Notes: generated by a model not told the origin, from the letters alone. A DNA stretch of 20,814 nt from Chara braunii (GCA_003427395.1 BFEA01000157.1:314831-335644); one strand, 5' to 3'. Positions 1 through 10,361 are shown, counted from the first letter of the stretch. Translations and numbers: made by a program.

Positions 1-37
<37 letters not shown>

Positions 38-77
38 CTTGCATTCGTATTTTTCTTTTTTTTTCCTTTTTTTTTTT
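1..77. repeat. T-rich homopolymer tract at window edge
   Basis: The first 37 bases are all T, followed by further T runs broken by a few C, G and A. It could be the poly(A) tail of a minus-strand retroposon read from the other side, since the LINE remnant downstream also lies on the minus strand. It could equally be a contig end in low-complexity sequence. Small reading frames through it are phenylalanine runs and are not genes. Confidence 0.85.
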
Positions 78-600
78 GTTCTTTACAATAGATGTCCGGG
101 CAGTGTCGCCTTGGCACAACTCGGCATACAGGTAGGCCGAGTCCCGAACTTGATAGTTGAGCCAAGTACTGGTGGTCCGAGATGCCCAGACTCGGAGTCC
201 CTTGGGGGTATGGGAGAGAGATTGCTTCTCACGCTGCCACTGTGATATGTCCCTGATCCTCCCCGGGAGCCAAGTCCCACAAGTAGCGTTAAGTATCCTC
301 AACGCCCTAAATCTGGATGTGTTTGTGGATATGTGCAGCATTCGTGTTTTCTCAACCGCATATCTCCACGAACGTGTCCAGATTCAGGCGTTTAGGAAAC
401 TCAACGCTGCTAGTGGGACCTGGCCCCGGCTGACGGCTTCCACAGGTACTTCGCCACTGCCAAACGAATCTCTTCAGATGATTCGTCACACATTTTTTTT
501 TTATTTATATTTTTGAAAATCTTCAATATGTAATGCAAAAATGAGACGAGACCGGGGACCTCACAATTCGACCCGGAGTTATCCTGGCAGCCTCCGCCAA
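78..600. other. Non-coding stretch with an internal T tract
   Basis: I see no supported gene here. A T-rich tract lies at 493-514. The blocks between T tracts (about 80-490 and 535-600) could be short retroposed units with A tails on the minus strand. I looked for RNA polymerase III box A and box B motifs and found only weak, badly spaced matches, so I do not call a SINE. Confidence 0.4.
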
Positions 601-625
601 TTTTTTATTTTTTTTATTTTTTTTT
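601..625 (-). repeat. T tract, possible poly(A) tail of the minus-strand LINE remnant
   Basis: This is about 25 bases of T with two A interruptions. Read on the minus strand it is an A-rich tail lying downstream of the LINE-like remnant at 1077-2340, which is where a 3' poly(A) tail would be expected. About 450 bases of unassigned sequence separate it from the last recognisable codon, so the link is an inference from orientation only. Confidence 0.4.
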
Positions 626-1076
626 AGTAACTGTTGCCATTTGCATTATATATTGACAAAATGAGCTCGGGAATCCCTCAACATCTCAACCCAGAAGTCC
701 TGGGGACAATGCACCGGGTGATCCTGCTGGAAATCGGGTCCAGCGTCCCAATTAAGCAACAATTACTTCAAAGAAAGTTAGTATTTGACTGTAATCATGT
801 AAACCAAGGAGGAAGAACACTAGAACCAACTACGCAAAAGAACTACTCTCTTAGTCTATCTGAGAGCCTTACCCAGTTTTGCCTCAAGATATTACAGAAA
901 ATGGACCAAATTGCTAGTGGCACTCCTATCCGAAAGCTGACAACCATACTTACTAAGCCTCCAGGACAGGTGCCTTTTGGACCCATCCGGCTTTGTTGGC
1001 CCTACAACAGCCGTAAAATTAACCAAGCGGTAACCGACGACTTTCCCTTCACATCCTGCAACACCAGCCTTCCCTA
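626..1076 (-). other. Unassigned stretch between LINE remnant and T tract
   Basis: A plus-strand frame of 148 codons (634-1080) and a minus-strand frame (892-1095) are open, but neither protein resembles anything I know. The block could be the 3' untranslated part of the minus-strand LINE. At about 728-753 the minus strand repeats, with changes, a piece found at about 2216-2241 inside the LINE remnant; both can be read as LG-x-x-TRFPA. Part of the stretch may therefore be a second, rearranged fragment of a related element. Confidence 0.3.
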
Positions 1077-2340
1077 TTAACCCCATGTTCTCCAAAGCCA
1101 GTTCGTTCTTGCTCTAGAAGAGCCCGACTTTGCCTTTCTGTGCCAGTCAGCCCAAATGCACTGCCTGAATTGGGCATTGATCCGGGTCTTTAAGACTGTA
1201 TCCGGAATCCATTCTTGACGAAAGACGTGAATGTTCCTTTCTTCCTAGATTACCGAAAGCAATACCGCTCTGAAAACCTGGGCTAAGTAAATATCATTCG
1301 TTCCTGCCGTAGTTGATCCTGCTGGAATACCATCTAGAATATAGTCGTCTGACCATTCCATACTAGAGAGCTTTAGGTCTTTCCAGGGCTTTCGCCACCA
1401 GGACCAGATACATTTGGAGAAGGGACAGTCCAACCATACTAAGTGGCGAGTGGTTTCTCATGCCCACTTGCATCGAGCACAGCTAAGTGATACATCCATA
1501 GCCCTGCCTGCCAGAAAGGCTGCAGAGAGAATCACTAGTAGCGATTGAGTTCATAGAATGTTGGCCTGACGCTGAGACATCGGCGCCAGGTCAGACCTGG
1601 CTTTCCTAACCATGTCAAAAGGTTTTCATTTTAGATGTTGTCTGAGTATTCGGACCCTCCACTTCGGAGTGTATTGGTGTAACCGCAGATTAATTGTAGT
1701 CTGCGCAGTCTTCACTTTCCAACTCCATCGGAAGGGGTGTAACTTTACCTCTGACGCTGTCCGCCCTACCATGCACAGGCGCGGTTGGGCCACATTGTAA
1801 CGGTCTACATTCTCATCTACTACACATTGAATAACTTCTGGTATTGGGGATAGGAGACCTTCATTCTCAAATCTCTGTGAAATTTCTTCCTCGCAGGATG
1901 ACTCCTGAGTCCAAAGCTGGAAGACGGACTTACCTCTATCATCTTTCTTCAAAAATCTGCAGACCCTGGAGTTGAGTGAATGGTCCTTGAAAGTATATCA
2001 ACTTCCTTCTTGCAGCAGGTCATTCTGGCAGAGCTGGGATTTCCAGTGCTGCGACGGAATAACATCAATTAGAGATTGCAACTTCTCGTGTGCCCTTCGT
2101 AGATAAGGATGTGTCCTTCTGAATTCTTCCCCAGTCACCCAGCCGGAGTTATCTGAAGGCTTACGAGCCAAGCTCGAAAATCCACTAGCTGCTCCAGATC
2201 CATCAATACTACTGCTGGAAACCGGGTCAAGTGTCCCAAGCTAAAATCCAAAGGCTTTCCAAAATTGACCTTGAAACACAAATTAAAAGGAACTGCATTT
2301 GCAGTCATACTTTAGGAAAAAAATACTATGATCCTTGATG
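1077..2340 (-). pseudogene. LINE-like retrotransposon remnant: post-RT region and C-terminal zf-RVT zinc finger
   Basis: Reading the minus strand gives the C-terminal part of a non-LTR retrotransposon protein. The diagnostic piece is a zf-RVT finger at about 1395-1485: CARCKWA, a stop, then ETTRHLVWLDCPFSKCIW, giving the usual C-x2-C ... H ... C layout. Upstream comes a motif ending WRVRILRQHLK; downstream come EERNIHVFRQEW and a last stretch ending TWG before TAA at 1077-1079. One frame runs from about 2150 to 1077 and is broken by TGA at 1998-2000, 1626-1628, 1551-1553 and 1458-1460 and by TAG at 1245-1247. Beyond about 2150 the best frame changes (GKPLDFSLGHLTRFPA), implying one frameshift; the other frame carries TAG at 2241-2243. 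RT catalytic motifs are not present in what I can read, so this is a 5'-truncated or rearranged dead copy. Zinc-finger family assignment is fairly sure; the LINE clade is unknown. Confidence 0.65.
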
Positions 2341-3180
2341 CTCATAATCACGGACTTTAATTCCAGTCCACCTAACCTAGATTAGTCTATACCTTCCAAG
2401 TACAACCAGGCATGCCTGCCTTAACCCTTCCACATTTCTCTCTGAGTCTAAGGGTGGGACCCCACAGGCTGGCGGTTCTCGTCATGAGCCTCCACGAAGC
2501 AGTTCAGTGGACCCCACAGGTCGGAGAAAGTGGCCGGGAAGAGTACGCCAGGGCGTTTCCACTCCGTCCGCGGCCTTGTCTGGCCTACGTGGACCGTGCC
2601 TTCTCCGGAAAAAACTGCCCATCGGGAAGGCTGCGAGCGACGTGAGGCGGTGTCTGTGTGAATACCCTTACAAGGGTATCCGCCCTGGTTTTTGCAAACG
2701 ACAGAAATTAAGACTGGATTAAAGCCTAAGTATACCGCGTGAGGCGCGACTATGTTTATGATTCACGTTAGGTTGAATGGTTGACTAGAGCGGAGAGTGT
2801 GTGGGCACGCGAATTTAAGGCGCATGTAATTTATCTCCCTTATTGATGATTGTAAAGCCGGCGCGGATGTCGGTCACCTTGTTTCACTATTATTATTTAT
2901 TTATCTTTTATTAAGACTACGATTAAAGGATGTTTTTCTTTTTTTGACCAGTACGTTTGATCAGGATGCGCGCGCGCTCGTGAGGGGGACGGTTGGCAGA
3001 CTGTGCGGAGGCTTGCCTGACCAGCTAAAAAAGGGGGGGGTTCTAGGAGAAGCCTGTAGCGGCATGTTGTGTGGGGCGGCCGTCGGACATGGGCAAGCAG
3101 GAGGAAGCCTGGTCGAACCGACAGTAGCCGGTCCCTCCGAAGTTTCCCTCGGAATATGTCAGAATGGTGAATACCGCCCC
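2341..3180. other. Non-coding stretch with one nested hairpin
   Basis: Open frames here are short and unlike known proteins. The only clear structure is a perfect hairpin at 2662-2679 (ATACCCTT, loop AC, AAGGGTAT) enclosed by a GCGG/CCGC pairing at about 2647-2650 and 2680-2683. Around 2885-2945 the sequence is AT-rich (TTATTATTATTTATTTATC). A run of eight G lies at about 3031-3038. Confidence 0.4.
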
Positions 3181-3945
3181 ATCACAGATGTAGCAGCGAT
3201 GTAGAGCACAGGTAAGCAGTGGGATTAGGCGCTGCGTTGGGCTCGAGACGACGGGCACAGCCGCGGGGCCAGGAAGGGCGAAGGCAGCAGGCAGAAAAAG
3301 ATGGGGAGAGAAAAATGGATTGGGACAGAAAAAGGTGCCAGGGTGTTTTGTCGTCAGGACTTGGGTATAGGAGCGAAAGACTAATCGAACCGACTAGTAG
3401 CTTGCTCCAGCTTCTTTCAGCGGAGTGGTCGGGGTTGTCGGACAGTCCGACTGGGCCACAACAATTGCCGGGGGCTGCGCTGGCTGAAAAGAGACGGGCA
3501 TAGTGGAATAGCGTAGAGCAACAAGAGACGGGCATAGTGGGATAGCACAGAGCAGCACGGAGCAAGAAGGTGGTCGGGGAAAGATGAAAGAAAAAGGGTG
3601 AATCCGGACCCGAGGCTGCGCCGAATGCATGCAGGGGGGTGACGAGCGCTGGCACGATAAGCTCAGGCGGAAAGGCGACGGGCAGGAGGCAAAGGGGAAA
3701 TGGTGAAAGGGCCTGGGCGACGAAGTAGAGTATGGCGGGGCTAGGCAGGTTGCAACACAGAAAGAGCAGCACACACGATCGTTGAAGAAAGAAGGGGACA
3801 GGAGGAGCAGGAGTTAGTAAAAAGGAGAGAATCGAATGAACCTGGATGGATATCTGCGCCAAGTGCATATGGAAGAGGGGATGAAGAAGGCGACGAGGCA
3901 GACAGCGGAGCAACGGGGGGGGGAAGATGACAGATCCCATCCATT
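3181..3945. other. Purine-rich stretch, no supported gene
   Basis: The plus strand is strongly enriched in G and A, so its complement stays open as a 252-codon Leu/Pro/Ser-rich frame (3182-3940, minus). That composition is what purine-rich DNA produces by chance, and I recognise no domain. A run of G lies near 3915-3924. Confidence 0.4.
3490..3557 (+). repeat. Two-copy 34-bp tandem repeat
   Basis: Two adjacent 34-base units (3490-3523 and 3524-3557) begin AGAGACGGGCATAGTGG and differ at only a few positions. The repeat lies in purine-rich non-coding DNA and looks like an ordinary short tandem duplication. Confidence 0.7.
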
Positions 3946-6060
3946 TCTTGATGAAAACGGGTGAGAGAAAGTGTTAGTCTGATGCTTTAGTGCTTGGCGA
4001 ATTCAATAGAGAAGTCAGAATGGGAGAAGAGTTAGTAGAATAGAAGTTAGTTGAGAAAATAGGTGCACGGCGATGTTGGGAGCGAAGATATGGCAAACAG
4101 GAAGATATATAGTTCGCCCGATTCTTGACGGAATCGAGCGAACCAGGGGTCGAAATTGAGGTTTGGAGGGGCTGCGAATCCTATGGCGCGGTCAGATTTT
4201 GCAAAAGGGGAATAGACTTTGCGCTACGAGGATTATAAGCTGCACGTGGGAAAGACTGTCGGAGGGAGGGATGAATCTACCTGATTTTAGTAGGAAGGTT
4301 CATTCTGATTTTACTCACCCAAACGTTCAATGTGAGAATAGACAGGGTGGGGGCTGGAGACTTACCAGTTGAGTAGCGCGCTGCTCAGCCTGTCGATCAA
4401 TGGAGGGAGGAACCTGGTAGTGAGGATGTATCTGTCAACATTCTAGTGGAAGATTCAGTTGTTGTTGTTTTTTTTGTTTTTTTTTTTTGTACATACGGGG
4501 AAGAGTTGCATTCTCTTAGTCTTTGGGCTTCGTACCAACACCGATGTTTCTTTCTGATATCGTTGTTGTTGTAGTGTACCTCTCTGTGTTCGAGTGAGAG
4601 ACTCGGTTTCGTGCTGTATGGGGGAGGTAGAAGGGGTGCAGTCGGTGTTTGTGCCCACGCTCCGTTCGGATTGTCAAAACACCTACTGACAGGGTGATCT
4701 TTTTTTTTCCTTATGTGACAATCCTCGTAGAATGCTCGGTCCCTTCATGGTCATGCCCGTAAGATTCGCTAGTGCGATGCATGCTAAACTCTGATTTGTA
4801 GTGACCTTGAATATGTCGTTCTAGGCTGCGCTGTTATCTGACCACCCCTTGTCAGTCACGGCCAGTGTGCTTCGAATCTTGGGTTGAACCGGTGGCTGAG
4901 TTGTGCTGGTGATCAGCACTGTGTATTGCTAAGCGATTTGCGTACTGCCGTCGTTGCGGCTTGTGGTTGTTAGTGTACTGTCACAGTTGACCATGGTTAG
5001 CGTCGTGCATTATCTGTCAAAATATGAGCGTGCCTATGGGTAATACCATGACCTTGTTGCAACATATCCTGACTGTTATCGCCATCCGTGATGCTACCGT
5101 AGGCTCAGAACCGGCGTTCATACTCGCAAAACTGTTCCCACTCACGGCAAGGGCCGCGACTGAGGTTTTGAGGTTACTAAACCACGAGCGGTTGTGGGTC
5201 TGTGGAGGTGGCTGTTGTGTTTGAAGGCTGCTGTTGAAGCTCTGCTGTAGAGCTGGGGTTGTTGCGGTTGGTTGGGCTACTTCTGGTGCTGCAAAACGAA
5301 TGAACTGCGGGGATCTGCGTTGCGACTTAGGTTTTATTTAAGTCGCTGTATTCCCGAATTGCAGTGACCGGCTAAAGCTGCCAGTCGGTGTTTTTGGTCC
5401 GCGGCTCGTGTCTCGAGCAACGGCCAAGGCATTTCGGACCGCGAGGATCGTGAAGTGGGTGCGTTTATTAAGGAGGAGGTTATTGCTGCAAACTGGGGAG
5501 TCGTCAGAAGTTTGACTTCGGCAGTTGACTCAGTGTGACCAAGTTGCCACATTGGCTGCCATTGCGGGGCCCTCAGGCGATTCAAGATATCAAGGCCCTC
5601 TCCTGCGAGTCTGTGAGCACCTCTCTTGGATCTGAGAGTCTAAAATCTTTCTCCCTCTGCCCTTCTTATTCTAAGTCTAGTCCTTGGGTTCTGAGAGGAA
5701 GGCGGCAGGCGGGATTGCAACCCGTAGGACCGCGGCAAGACTCTGTGGGAAGTCAGCCCACCGATTGCGGGAGCTCTGCCGGAACTCAGGAGGAGTTCTG
5801 GAGGCAGGGAACTAACAGGTAACCATTGTGTTTCCTTCTATAAACCCTGTTATAACCCCTATTTGTATTGCCCATTGCATCCTTGACTGAATATATGGTG
5901 TGCAGCCCTACTCAAAGTTTTGGTTTGACTTTCAGGACATCAACCCAGATTAAGTAAAAGAAAGTCTGCTCAATTTCAGTTTCAACTTTGTTGATTGTGT
6001 GAACTCAGACTGCCAAAAGAAACTGCATCTGGGAAAGGCAGGACGGAGGGTTGTTTTGAT
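3946..6060. other. Long non-coding stretch
   Basis: No frame longer than 95 codons occurs and none resembles a known protein. A T-rich tract lies at about 4458-4490 and small hairpins occur (for example AGCTCT/AGAGCT near 5236-5252). I see no RNA gene or element boundary. The last part, from about 5830, leads into the stem-loop cluster. Confidence 0.4.
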
Positions 6061-6092
6061 TGAAGGTTTGACTGGGTCATTAAGGCTGGGAT

Positions 6093-6971
6093 GTCCCCAT
6101 AAGTTTGGGGAGACCGGGTGCTTTGTTTACTTTGGTTTGCATGGAGCGTCAGACCCTTCTATAAGTTTAGGGGGTCTGATTACTTTGGAAGCTGGGATGT
6201 CCCCATAAGTTTTGGGAGACTCAGTGCTGTGGTCTAGCATGGAGGGTCAGGCTGTTCCATAAGTTTAGGTGGCCTGACTGCTCTGGCTTGCGAGGGCTGA
6301 TTGTGGTTGACTTTTCAGGGACCAGGTGGATTCTGTAAGTTCAGGTGCCTTGGCCGCCTTGTTTATTTTGGGTTTTCCTCGGTTTATTTGGTTCTGAACG
6401 AGGAGGTCTAAGCTCTTCTATAAGTTTAGGTGGCTTAACCTCTTCCTGCTTTTTATTCTGAGGGAATGAACTTGACAAAGGGCGGATTGTTCTGTAAGTT
6501 CAGGTGATCTAGCCCAATGCCACGCATAGAATGGATCAGAAAGAAACTAATCAGGCAGAGAGCCAGACTGTTTTGTAAGTTCAGGTGGTCTGACTCAAAG
6601 CCTCGCATATGCTGGAACCCAATAGTAACAATTTGGCTATACTTTATTATTATTTTATTTCAAGAACGAGTTAATCAGACTGTTCTATAAGTTTAGGTGG
6701 TCTGACTATAGCCTATCACAACTTGAAGAGAGTATAATTTAGAATAAAATTAGTGGTAAGCTGGGGCAGACTGAACTTACGTTGATTCAGTCATATGCAG
6801 CCTTAGAAGATAAAGGGAAGACAAATATATATAACTTGGACATTTTAAACAGTTCAGGGCGACTAGAATGGTCTAGTCATATGCCCAAAGAAGAGAAAAG
6901 TAGTTGTGCCCTCTGTTTTGTGTATACTCTTTGGCTAAGTTAGGCACATTCCATAAGTTTGGGTGGCCTGA
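6093..6971 (+). repeat. Cluster of about ten stem-loops with conserved loop and covarying stems
   Basis: Ten plus-strand units share a loop core close to TRTAAGTTYAGGT, centred near 6101, 6163, 6208, 6261, 6337, 6422, 6496, 6578, 6689 and 6955. Each is flanked by complementary arms whose sequence differs from unit to unit while pairing is kept. Examples are TCAGACCC/GGGTCTGA (6149-6156, 6172-6179), GTCAGGC/GCCTGAC (6246-6252, 6272-6278), TCAGAC/GTCTGA (6675-6680, 6700-6705), and AGGAGGT-c-TAAGC against GCTTA-ACCTCTT (about 6401-6444). Units 1 and 3 share GTCCCC against GGG-A-GAC with the same bulged A. The unit at 6337 pairs poorly. Spacing is irregular (45 to 180 bases; more in the second half), so this is not a simple tandem array. 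A reverse-oriented relative (ACTGAACTTACG) lies at about 6768-6779 and a separate hairpin GACTAGA/TCTAGTC at 6861-6878. Function unknown. Confidence 0.75.
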
Positions 6972-7261
6972 TTTTATGCCTTATGTAAGCTGGGTATAAA
7001 GAGTTACGTTACCAAAGGATTGTGAACTCTTGTTTGCCGAGAATGAACTTGGGATGGTGAGAGTACTTACCTTTGTGGTTTGGCCTGCATGTGGCTGAAT
7101 GAGGTGACTACTTGGTCCGAGCCTCAATTCGATAGGTAGTTGCTTTAGTTGCTCGCCACGTGCTAGAGCAATAGGAGTTAGTTTCAATTCCTGCATTTTC
7201 TGTGAAAACTTTCTTTACTTAGGTCAATTCTTGCATTTTTTGAGATTTTTTTTTATACTTG

Positions 7262-7830
7262 GCTTTGTATAAATCTTGACAAGGTACTTTCTCTACGGGA
7301 AGCGCTGCCGAAATTTCTACAAATCCAAGGAGTTCGTCAATTTCTGACTTATTAAAAGTTCAACTTGTCTTTTCTTTATATCTGACCTAGTAAAAATATG
7401 GGAAGCCTCCCTTTCTAGAGGGAATGCTGCCCAATTTTCTGCTAATTTAGGGAGTTAGACAAGATTTTGACTTTAAGAAGTCAAAGTTATTCTCAAATTC
7501 TGGACTTAGCTTTGTATAAATTTTGGGAAAGCACTTTTCTAGAGGGAGTGCTGCCGAAATTTCTGCAAAACTGAGGGGTTAGTTAAATCTTGTCTAAGTT
7601 GAACCCAATTTGTCTCTTGAGTTCATATATGACTTATTATAAATCTGGGAAGTCTCCCTTTCGAAAGGGAGTGTTGCCCAAATTTTTACTAGTTCAGAGA
7701 GTTAGACAAAATTTGACTTTCCAGAGTTTGAAACTATTTCTGCTTTCATATCTGGGCTTATATAAATTTTGGAACGACACTTTTCCTACGGGGAGCGCTG
7801 CCGAAATTTTCTTAGGAGATGGATTGTATT
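7262..7830 (+). repeat. Five-unit array of about 123-bp repeats, alternating A and B types
   Basis: The landmark word GCTGCC (GTTGCC in unit 4) falls at 7304, 7426, 7550, 7673 and 7797, giving spacings of 122, 124, 123 and 124 bases. Units 1, 3 and 5 (type A) carry GCTGCCGAAATTT after TATAAAT-rich sequence. Units 2 and 4 (type B) carry CTCCCTTT-type arms and GCTGCCCAA or GTTGCCCAAA. The real period is thus a dimer of about 246 bases. Each unit has a hairpin just before the landmark: type A unit 3 pairs AGCACT/AGTGCT (7530-7535, 7547-7552), and type B unit 4 contains an 18-base perfect palindrome (7654-7671). The arms are weaker in units 1 and 5. No protein is encoded. It may derive from repeats in an LTR or untranslated region, but I cannot assign a family. 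Confidence 0.75.
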
Positions 7831-8760
7831 TTGACAGGTGGCGATTTTGGTAGTCCACTCTGGATAGGGGAGGTTTGAACACTTGATTAGAGGTAGGCTT
7901 AGATATAGTTAACGGGAATAATTCGGGCAAGATCATGATATGGAGATTGTTCCCCATAGACTTATAGGTTAGCCTGGGGCATTGACTTGTCTTGTGTTAC
8001 AGGTCCTCTTGATCATCTGATTCAAGTTCAGAACTAGATTCAGTTTGATCCCTTGAGGGTCATCTTCTGTTATCACTGATAACAGATCGGTTGCCGATTC
8101 GTCGGTTTACGACTCAATTCCAACTCACTCTCCACACTCAACCTAAAAAGCTTTAGCCCTGGTGGTTTCATTGTTTCATTAAGGTTTCACCCGGACTTTT
8201 ATTGAATAGCCATTTAACAAAGGTACTGAGTATTTAATTAAGGCTGGTTGGACAGGAGGTTGGGGCTTGCATGGCTAAAGCAAAGGGTATGAATGTCGAG
8301 GATGGTTGGGGTTGACTCCGTGTAGTTTGCGGACTGTTGTTTGACTCTTTGATGTGGTTGCAGGTATGTATTGCGGCTTAGATTCTGGATTTGATTGCCT
8401 GCGATCACATATATGCATATGGTTGTGAGAAACCCCACTGAGACTGTGAGAAGTGATCGTCTTATACTTACCCCTTTATATATGCATACATGTGTACCTG
8501 GGATGAATGTCTGCGTGGCCTAAGGGGGCCCCGTGCCAAAAGCCTACTCAGAGGTTAAGACTGAAAGGCATAGGGAGGACCCTTCCTTTTTCTTGTTTGA
8601 TTCTTGGGGGTTTTTCTTAGTCCGACGTTGGTCCTGGGCCGGGATTCAAGTTCCTTATCTGGGACATCCCAAGCCCTAGACTCTGCAGGGGAGGAACTTC
8701 CCCTCGCACAGAGCCTATTTGCTCTGCCCATCGAGACACCCAATCCTGAAGGCGGAAATG
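7831..8760. other. Non-coding stretch with small palindromes
   Basis: No supported gene. A near-perfect palindrome TCTGTTATCA-c-TGATAACAGA lies at 8066-8086, followed at once by ATCGG-ttg-CCGAT (8086-8098), a two-hairpin pair. Short frames at 8238-8438 and 8555-8743 are unlike known proteins. Confidence 0.4.
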
Positions 8761-8842
8761 TCGCGAGGGTCGAACGGCATGTCCTTCAGCCGTTCAATAT
8801 CGTGAGGGAACGGCTGAAGGACATGCCGTTCGACCCTCGCGA
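8761..8842. repeat. Perfect 35-bp inverted repeat with 12-base loop
   Basis: The left arm at 8761-8795 (starting TCGCGAGGGTCGAACGG) is matched base for base by the right arm at 8808-8842. The loop is AATATCGTGAGG (8796-8807). Pairing stops abruptly outside 8761 and 8842. The arms are CpG-rich, and each contains its own smaller inverted pair GAACGG ... CCGTTC (left: 8772-8777 and 8790-8795), so several folds are possible. It could be a hairpin RNA source, a cruciform-forming site, a miniature element or a template-switch artefact. There are no matching flanking duplications that I can see. Confidence 0.9.
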
Positions 8843-8845
8843 GGT

Positions 8846-10360
8846 CAGGGTCGCGATTACCACGTATGACTAGCATCGTTGGTTGGTATAGGACTGGCCT
8901 ACGACTGCGCGACTTTATACTAGAATCATGCGCACGATGCGTCGCCGCCTTAGCGTCTAAAGGTTATGGGATCAAAGGGACTCGCACATATGCACGAACG
9001 CTTGGGGTTATTATGGGCCGCTGGCACTACTCGAAAAGGGGAGGGTACCACAGGGTCATGCTCTCTTTTGGAATAGGGGCACCTTCGGTCTATTTTCTGC
9101 TTTTTAGATTTTATAGTTGGACGTTGTAGTCCGTGGCAGCCGTCAAAGTCAAACACCTTGACTCCTGTCCAGGCCTGGAGTGGGGCTCATCTCTAGGGCA
9201 GTAAGAAACGACTGTCACCACAGGTATGGACTTGTGTACCACCCACTCTGCACAGAGTGCAGAAGAGGGTGTGTGACCTTCAACCGCGCATGGCAGTTGT
9301 CCAGCGTCGAGAGATTAACCCTCAAGGCGCGTGTCAGCCGACACTTGAGTGTCGAATGCGACCCTCGAGATTAACGAGGACCGCACGAGTATGGGTACTA
9401 CATAGTACCCCATCATCGCGACCGCTTGCGTCCGCTTGCATAAAGAGTCGATATGAGTTAGCCCTGTGTCCATGCGGTGTTATACTGAGTCTCGCTCGCG
9501 ACGCCTATCCGATTTCCGCCACGGAAAGTTATGGGATGGCTACTAAGGGACTAGGAGTGTTGTCGCGTTGTTTGATGTGTGTGTGTGTGTGTTTTAATTT
9601 TGTGTTCGTAATGTGGTGTATGCGTGGTGAGTGGGATACGTCCTAGTCGACAGACGCCGAGTCGCGCTCGGGACCTCAGCCCCCCCTAGATGTCGGTTCG
9701 TGTGCGGGTCCGATAGAGGCGTACTACCGCGCGTACCCCCTATGCTACAACTAACGAAAATGCCCTTGGCTGGTCCACCTCTACGATTGCAATTGATCAG
9801 CTTTCGTACTGTGAACTGGTAGCTCGGCAGGGATACGCCCACCAAAGGGAGGCGACAGCTCCTGTAAGGTGGAGGTAAGTCATGTCTCGCGTAGGCCCTA
9901 TCCTGTTGTAGGGGCTCGCGGGAGGTATGGTTGGCGCACTCGGCCGGAGCGGCTTGCGGAAGCTCCATGTATATTCACGAAGAGGATTTAAACCAACTCC
10001 TGAATGACACGGCCGGGAGGGTCTCGCGCTGCCTTGTGCGGTGCCGGACCGATGCGCTCGACATCGAGTGGCAAACAGTTTCTCCCTCCCTTGCTTGTGC
10101 GGCCATCTCCATCAGCTTCACATGGACAAATGGACACTGTTGTCGCCAGCCCCCCTGGTCGACTCCTCGACGTCCTCCCTCATGTGCAGTTTGGCGAAGG
10201 AGGGGTGAGCGCGAAACTGTCATTCTCTTTCCACACGTGTGGTTTTGTTCAGTCCAACGGTGGTGCGGAGACGCAAGTGGGATGGACGGCAGGCGGGTTG
10301 TTCGTCTTGTCGTTGCTTATGTACACAGGCATGCTTCGCACCAACCTCTTCTGGTGTTGA
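8846..10360. other. Stretch without a supported gene
   Basis: Several frames of 60 to 165 codons overlap on both strands, none resembling a known protein. A (GT) run lies at about 9578-9593. Small hairpins occur, for example CGACACT-tg-AGTGTCG near 9338 and GGGTACT/AGTACCC near 9400. The part from about 9930 on may be upstream or untranslated sequence of the trihelix gene. It is G+C richer than the region before 8700. Confidence 0.35.
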
Positions 10361-10361
10361 C

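Noticed and set aside
78-490. tRNA-derived SINE on the minus strand
   Set aside because: Only a mismatched box B-like word and no properly spaced box A.
1458-2000. TGA as selenocysteine or tryptophan in the LINE remnant, because its four stops in the main stretch are TGA
   Set aside because: TAG also interrupts the frame at 1245, no SECIS-like element is evident, and Trp is encoded by TGG elsewhere in it. Decay explains all of them.
3182-3940. 252-codon minus-strand frame
   Set aside because: Leu/Pro/Ser-rich composition follows from the purine-rich plus strand; no domain, and other minus frames in the same stretch are also open.
6093-6971. CRISPR-like array
   Set aside because: Spacing is irregular, stems differ between units, and the context is eukaryotic retroelement DNA with no cas genes.
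8950-9560. Direct repeat pair sharing GTTATGGGAT and AAGGGACT
   Set aside because: Similarity is limited to about 25 bases with a gap; not enough to call a repeat or LTR pair.
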